Source: Acidobacteriota bacterium (GTDB lineage Bacteria > Acidobacteriota > Terriglobia > Terriglobales > Acidobacteriaceae). Taken from it: 6,298 bases of DNA. Shown here piece after piece: positions 5,858 through 6,298 of the stretch. A model generated the notes under the pieces. It saw only the letters and a program-made list of their open reading frames with translations. It did no database searches and was not told the origin of the DNA. The translations under genes were made by a program, and so were the position numbers. The stretch lies in NCBI GenBank assembly GCA_021819255.1, contig JAKART010000149.1:1-6298 (forward strand). The letters run 5' to 3'. Position 1 is the stretch's first letter; each line of letters begins with the position of its first letter.

Positions 5858-5867
5858 ATTGCCTCCG

Positions 5868-5895
5868 CAGAGGCCGAGCAACGGCCTCTGTTTCT
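5868..5895 (+). terminator. Intrinsic terminator of the membrane-protein gene
   Basis: CAGAGGCCG (5868-5876) and CGGCCTCTG (5882-5890) form a perfect 9-bp GC-rich stem with loop AGCAA, followed by TTTCT. It starts 11 bases after the TGA at 5855-5857. The T-run is short and interrupted, so termination may be incomplete, but position and stem quality are convincing. Confidence 0.78.
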
Positions 5896-5935
5896 GGACT
5901 CCATAGCTTTTCCCGTGCTGTTCGGTCATTCGAGC

Positions 5936-6130
5936 CGGGCTTGCTGAAGCGTTTTCACGGACGAAAGCGCCCGTTGAGTTTGAGCATCGGGAGATGCCTG
6001 CACGGAAAAGGCTGCGGTCCGCGGTAGGGAAGCAGGCGTTTCGTCACCCTAATCTTGAGCTTTAAGCCTGCAACGGAAGGCAGGTGGGGCGTCACCCGGA
6101 CAGGGTGAAAGCAGGGCTGAGCCTGTGTGT
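5936..6130 (+). other. Hairpin-rich leader region, possible structured RNA
   Basis: A 320-base non-coding stretch (5896-6214) contains several consecutive inverted repeats: GCGTTTTC/GAAAGCGC (5949-5956 with 5963-5970, one G-U pair), GCCTGC/GCAGGC (5996-6001 with 6032-6037), GCCTGC/GCAGGT (6066-6071 with 6080-6085, ending in G-U) and TCACCC/GGGTGA (6092-6097 with 6103-6108). They precede a gene starting at 6215. I could not match the region to a TPP, cobalamin, glycine, c-di-GMP, SRP, tmRNA or RNase P consensus. It may be a cis-regulatory leader or a small RNA gene, or simply GC-rich noise. Confidence 0.35.
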
Positions 6131-6160
6131 CTGCGGAGGTAAATTGCATCGCAAATCGTG

Positions 6161-6166
6161 TAAACT
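6161..6166 (+). promoter_or_regulatory. Possible -10 element for the gene starting at 6215
   Basis: TAAACT matches TATAAT at 4 of 6 bases and lies in the only AT-rich patch upstream of the start. TTGCAT at 6144-6149 is too close (11 bases) to be its -35. If used, it would place the hairpin-rich region outside the transcript. Confidence 0.25.
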
Positions 6167-6214
6167 TTGCCTCTCTGCGTTCCTTCCCAGTGGAAACGAT
6201 TGGAGACATCCCGA

Positions 6215-6298
6215 ATGCCGCCGAAGACCCTTGTCCTGCCGAAACTTCTGCCATGCATGCTGTGCTTCTCTCTTGTCTGCCCAATGTCCCTGAGATCG
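6215..6298 (+). CDS. Start of a probable exported or membrane protein (3' end beyond the window)
   Basis: ATG 6215 opens a frame of 28 codons that runs off the right edge without a stop. GGAGA lies eight bases upstream (6202-6206), a good ribosome-binding site. The visible residues begin MPPKTLVLPKLLPCMLCF and continue hydrophobic: a short N-terminus with two lysines followed by a Leu/Cys/Phe-rich core, as in a signal peptide or first membrane segment. There is no clear lipobox; the Cys at residue 22 is preceded by Val. Three cysteines in so short a stretch are unusual. Nothing else about function can be read from this fragment. Confidence 0.55.
   Translation, partial: MPPKTLVLPKLLPCMLCFSLVCPMSLRS

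Noticed and set aside
4907..5929. 340-codon minus-strand open frame
   Set aside because: Antisense to the clearly coding membrane protein and crossing its terminator. Its composition (Gln, His, Arg, Ser-rich) is typical of a mirror frame.
5955..6284. 109-codon minus-strand open frame in the right-hand non-coding region
   Set aside because: Needs a TTG start without a binding site, overlaps the well-supported start at 6215, and shows no recognisable domain.

Overview
The window is a GC-rich (roughly 60%) bacterial chromosomal segment that looks like housekeeping core rather than a mobile or defence island. The best lineage guess is Acidobacteriota. This rests on two tandem DUF507 proteins, a PPi-type phosphofructokinase and high GC, and it is inference because no rRNA or diagnostic marker is present. 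I saw no transposase, integrase, CRISPR array or phage gene.

Layout, left to right. (1) Positions 1-1809, minus strand: most of a recJ single-strand exonuclease gene, whose 3' end lies beyond the left edge. Its reading frame is open throughout, and it carries an unusual Gly/Ser/Ala-rich insertion encoded by a perfect 15-bp tandem repeat. (2) 1810-2068: a recJ leader/intergenic region with hairpins and a candidate promoter. (3) 2069-2542, minus: an acidic protein of unknown function. (4) 2604-3199, plus: two translationally coupled DUF507 genes, divergent from (3). (5) 3310-3386, plus: tRNA-Glu(CTC) with encoded CCA and a clear extended -10 promoter. (6) 3387-3703: no convincing gene. (7) 3704-4741, minus: a complete 6-phosphofructokinase with the Asp104/Lys124 signature of pyrophosphate-dependent enzymes. 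(8) 4742-5143: a divergent intergenic region holding a candidate pfk promoter, a 9-bp-stem inverted repeat and a tandem 14-bp repeat. (9) 5144-5857, plus: a six-segment membrane protein of unknown function, followed by a good hairpin terminator. (10) 5897-6214: a hairpin-rich leader before a gene that starts at 6215 and leaves the window after 28 codons.

The genes do not form one pathway. They are short independent units: DNA repair (RecJ), translation (tRNA-Glu), glycolysis (PFK) and several uncharacterised proteins. No multi-gene novel system can be demonstrated. The points most worth a second look are the repeat-encoded RecJ insertion next to its conserved WHRGVIGI motif, the coupled but divergent DUF507 pair, the predicted phosphoryl-donor switch of the PFK, the apparent internal duplication in the membrane protein, and the structured leader near the right edge.
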